Made by a program: the position numbers and the translations under genes
In this document: one piece after another, positions 6,315 through 7,677 of the stretch
Numbering within the stretch: position 1 is the first letter of the stretch
How the letters are laid out: each line of letters starts with the position of its first letter
Notes under the pieces: generated by a model
Told to the model about the DNA's origin: nothing
Database searches by the model: none
Seen by the model: the letters and a program-made list of their open reading frames with translations, nothing else
NCBI GenBank assembly: GCA_011777135.1
Contig: JAABVY010000359.1
Coordinates: forward strand, 7,355 to 15,031
Direction: 5' to 3'
Source: Candidatus Zixiibacteriota bacterium
GTDB taxonomy: Bacteria > Zixibacteria > MSB-5A5 > JAABVY01
Length of the DNA stretch: 7,677 bases

Positions 6315-7436
6315 TCATGATCCCTGCCGCAGTTGGCGCGATTCGATCACATTATCAACTATCATATACCGTCTCAGATATTGAGCGATAATTGAAGCTA
6401 CATATTCATGGCCTTTCACATTGTAATGAATATAATCCTCCAGTCGCGGATCGAAAAATCCTGACTGGTTTTTGAAATAGGTTGCCGCCGGGGCTACCCA
6501 GAACTGCTCCCTGTCACGCAGTTGCCGAATTACCTGATTGTATTCCTCATGAATTCGGAAAAGATTTTCCAGCTGGCTTTCCGACTGGGGCCCAAAATAC
6601 ACCCTGGTATCAGGCGCGGGAGAAGTCAGAAAAACCGGCACTATTCCATTCTCTGTCGCTATCCGCTCGATCTGTGACAGGTTATACCTGTATTCCTGTT
6701 GAGAAACCCTGTATTGCGGATTCTGGATATTGAATGACTCCAAACCCTCATCCTCGGTAACTTCCAATATCAGATATTTCATTAGTTTATATGTTTCCAG
6801 ATGTGCCAGTATATTCTGGAGCCAGACCACCGTGGGCGATAGTATTTCCTGTTCTTTGTCGGTAATACCCTTGCCGGCGCCCCAGATATCATTCCATCCA
6901 AAGGAAAGCGTAATAATGTCCGGGTCAAAATCGAGCACCTTTTCTTTAAGTAAAACTAGTCCCTGATGAGACGTGTAACCGGGCACCCCCAGATTCAATA
7001 CCTGGAAATCCTGCTCCGGATACATCTCTTCAAGTTCGAGCTCCAGAAGCTCAGGGTATGTTTTGCCCTCCGGTATTTCCCAGCCGAAAGTACATGAATT
7101 GCCGATGCAACCGACCCTGATTACATCAGTCGGCTTCTCAGTGGAAAAATCTTCGCCGCGGAAACCTTGATTGTTGATATGGTATTCACCCTCGGCCAGA
7201 AAATCGCCTTTAATCGTCTTGTTCGGAATAAATTCCCAGAAGAGTGTCGAATGCCGCCGGAAATATTCAGGATATTCATGAACTTTCAACAGCAGGAAGA
7301 AGGGTGATTCCCTGCGGGTATGAATTCCCACAGTTCTCAGGGCGGCTTCAAACAGGATAAATACGATTACAATGAATATGAGGGTGTAGAGGATCTTCAG
7401 GCCTGTCGATAGTCTTTTTGTTTCAGTCTGTGCCAT
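6315..7436 (-). CDS. Membrane-anchored SGNH/GDSL hydrolase family protein
   Basis: An SGNH-fold esterase or acyltransferase-like protein of unknown substrate. An N-terminal hydrophobic segment (about 14-31) after a basic start predicts a signal anchor that places the catalytic domain outside the inner membrane. Block I is GNSCTFG (112-118) with the nucleophile Ser114 and Asn in place of the usual Asp. Block II is NLGVPGYTS (148-156), block III GWND (180-183) with oxyanion Asn182, and block V DYIH (334-337) giving Asp334 and His337. The catalytic set is therefore complete. The INNQGFRGEDF stretch (87-97) is common in this subgroup, which often occurs in exopolysaccharide or carbamoyltransferase gene clusters. 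No clear ribosome site precedes the ATG, but an in-frame stop closes the region 27 bases upstream. It lies 43 bases after the DUF5989 gene. O-acetyl or other acyl-ester chemistry on a surface polymer is inference. Confidence 0.83.
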   Translation of the reverse strand: MAQTETKRLSTGLKILYTLIFIVIVFILFEAALRTVGIHTRRESPFFLLLKVHEYPEYFRRHSTLFWEFIPNKTIKGDFLAEGEYHINNQGFRGEDFSTEKPTDVIRVGCIGNSCTFGWEIPEGKTYPELLELELEEMYPEQDFQVLNLGVPGYTSHQGLVLLKEKVLDFDPDIITLSFGWNDIWGAGKGITDKEQEILSPTVVWLQNILAHLETYKLMKYLILEVTEDEGLESFNIQNPQYRVSQQEYRYNLSQIERIATENGIVPVFLTSPAPDTRVYFGPQSESQLENLFRIHEEYNQVIRQLRDREQFWVAPAATYFKNQSGFFDPRLEDYIHYNVKGHEYVASIIAQYLRRYMIVDNVIESRQLRQGS

Positions 7437-7479
7437 ATTGATTAAATGAAAGAATCGGACGGTTTAAATGCAAGAAAAA

Positions 7480-7659
7480 TCAGAAGATATCATAAATGAA
7501 GGGCGCCAGCGCCGAACTCTCCGTAAACAATATAAAAGCTGCCAGAACCAATATTATGATAACTATCGGTGTAATCCAGTAGCGCTTATTATTGGCCACG
7601 AAAGACCAGAATTCGGCAAAAAATGATGCCTTCGATTTCGGTGCTTTGTCCATATTCAT
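7480..7659 (-). CDS. Small DUF5989-family membrane protein
   Basis: A 59-residue protein (start read as ATG at 7659) that matches my memory of DUF5989, a family of about 50 residues with no known function. The signature elements are FAEFWSF (14-20), NNKRYWITPI (23-32), one hydrophobic helix (about 31-45), and the C-terminal SSALAPFIYDIF (48-59), where APFIY followed by a terminal Phe is typical. A short cytoplasmic basic tail plus one helix is the predicted topology. The frame stays open to the right edge, so a longer N-terminus cannot be excluded; Met3 is another possible start. No Shine-Dalgarno is visible before either, while TATAAT lies at 7666-7671. It precedes the SGNH gene by 43 bases in the same direction. 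In other genomes this family often neighbours carbamoyltransferase and SxtJ genes, which would then lie beyond the right edge. Confidence 0.78.
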   Translation of the reverse strand: MNMDKAPKSKASFFAEFWSFVANNKRYWITPIVIIILVLAAFILFTESSALAPFIYDIF

Positions 7660-7665
7660 AGCATA

Positions 7666-7671
7666 ATTATA
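7666..7671 (-). promoter_or_regulatory. Possible -10 element before the DUF5989 gene
   Basis: A perfect TATAAT on the minus strand ends 6 bases before the ATG at 7659. With normal -10 to start distance, transcription would begin at or next to that ATG, giving a leaderless message and explaining the missing ribosome site. Any -35 element would lie outside the window, so this rests on six bases in AT-rich DNA. Confidence 0.25.
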
Positions 7672-7677
7672 CGATTG

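Overview
The window is a protein-coding stretch of a bacterial chromosome with almost no intergenic space. Visible Shine-Dalgarno sequences (AGGA or GGAGG before the anti-sigma, cupin and YbaK genes), moderate GC, an ECF sigma/anti-sigma pair and a two-gene Trk potassium system fit an uncultured Gram-negative bacterium. The gene mix resembles FCB-superphylum or Zixibacteria-like metagenomic genomes, but that placement is a weak guess from gene content. I see no rRNA, tRNA, CRISPR array, insertion sequence or phage gene, and no gene-free stretch longer than about 70 bases.

Left, plus strand (2-1059): an ECF sigma factor whose first few codons lie off the window, overlapping by ATGA with a zinc-finger anti-sigma factor that has two predicted membrane helices. 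This pair meets the next operon tail to tail, with the two stop codons overlapping.

Middle, minus strand (1056-3375), read right to left: a DUF169 protein, a Cupin_5 (DUF985) protein, a YbaK/ProX-type aminoacyl-tRNA deacylase-like protein and a divergent peptide deformylase. They are packed with a 4-base overlap, a 0-base gap and a 2-base gap, so they almost certainly form one transcript. Just upstream lies a sequence resembling an ECF-type promoter (GAACTT, 14 bases, GTCT). This suggests, without proving, that the cassette may belong to the regulon of the adjacent ECF sigma factor.

Right-middle, minus strand (3443-6250): trkA then trkH, the regulatory and membrane subunits of a Trk potassium uptake system, 6 bases apart. 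A perfect TTGACA -35 element lies in front of trkA.

Right end, minus strand (6315-7659): a membrane-anchored SGNH/GDSL hydrolase-like protein preceded by a 59-residue protein that I read as DUF5989. In other genomes these families are often found near carbamoyltransferase and SxtJ genes, so the rest of such a cassette may lie beyond the right edge. The strongest leads are the DUF169-to-deformylase cassette with its possible ECF promoter, and the DUF5989-SGNH module, whose role is not known to me.
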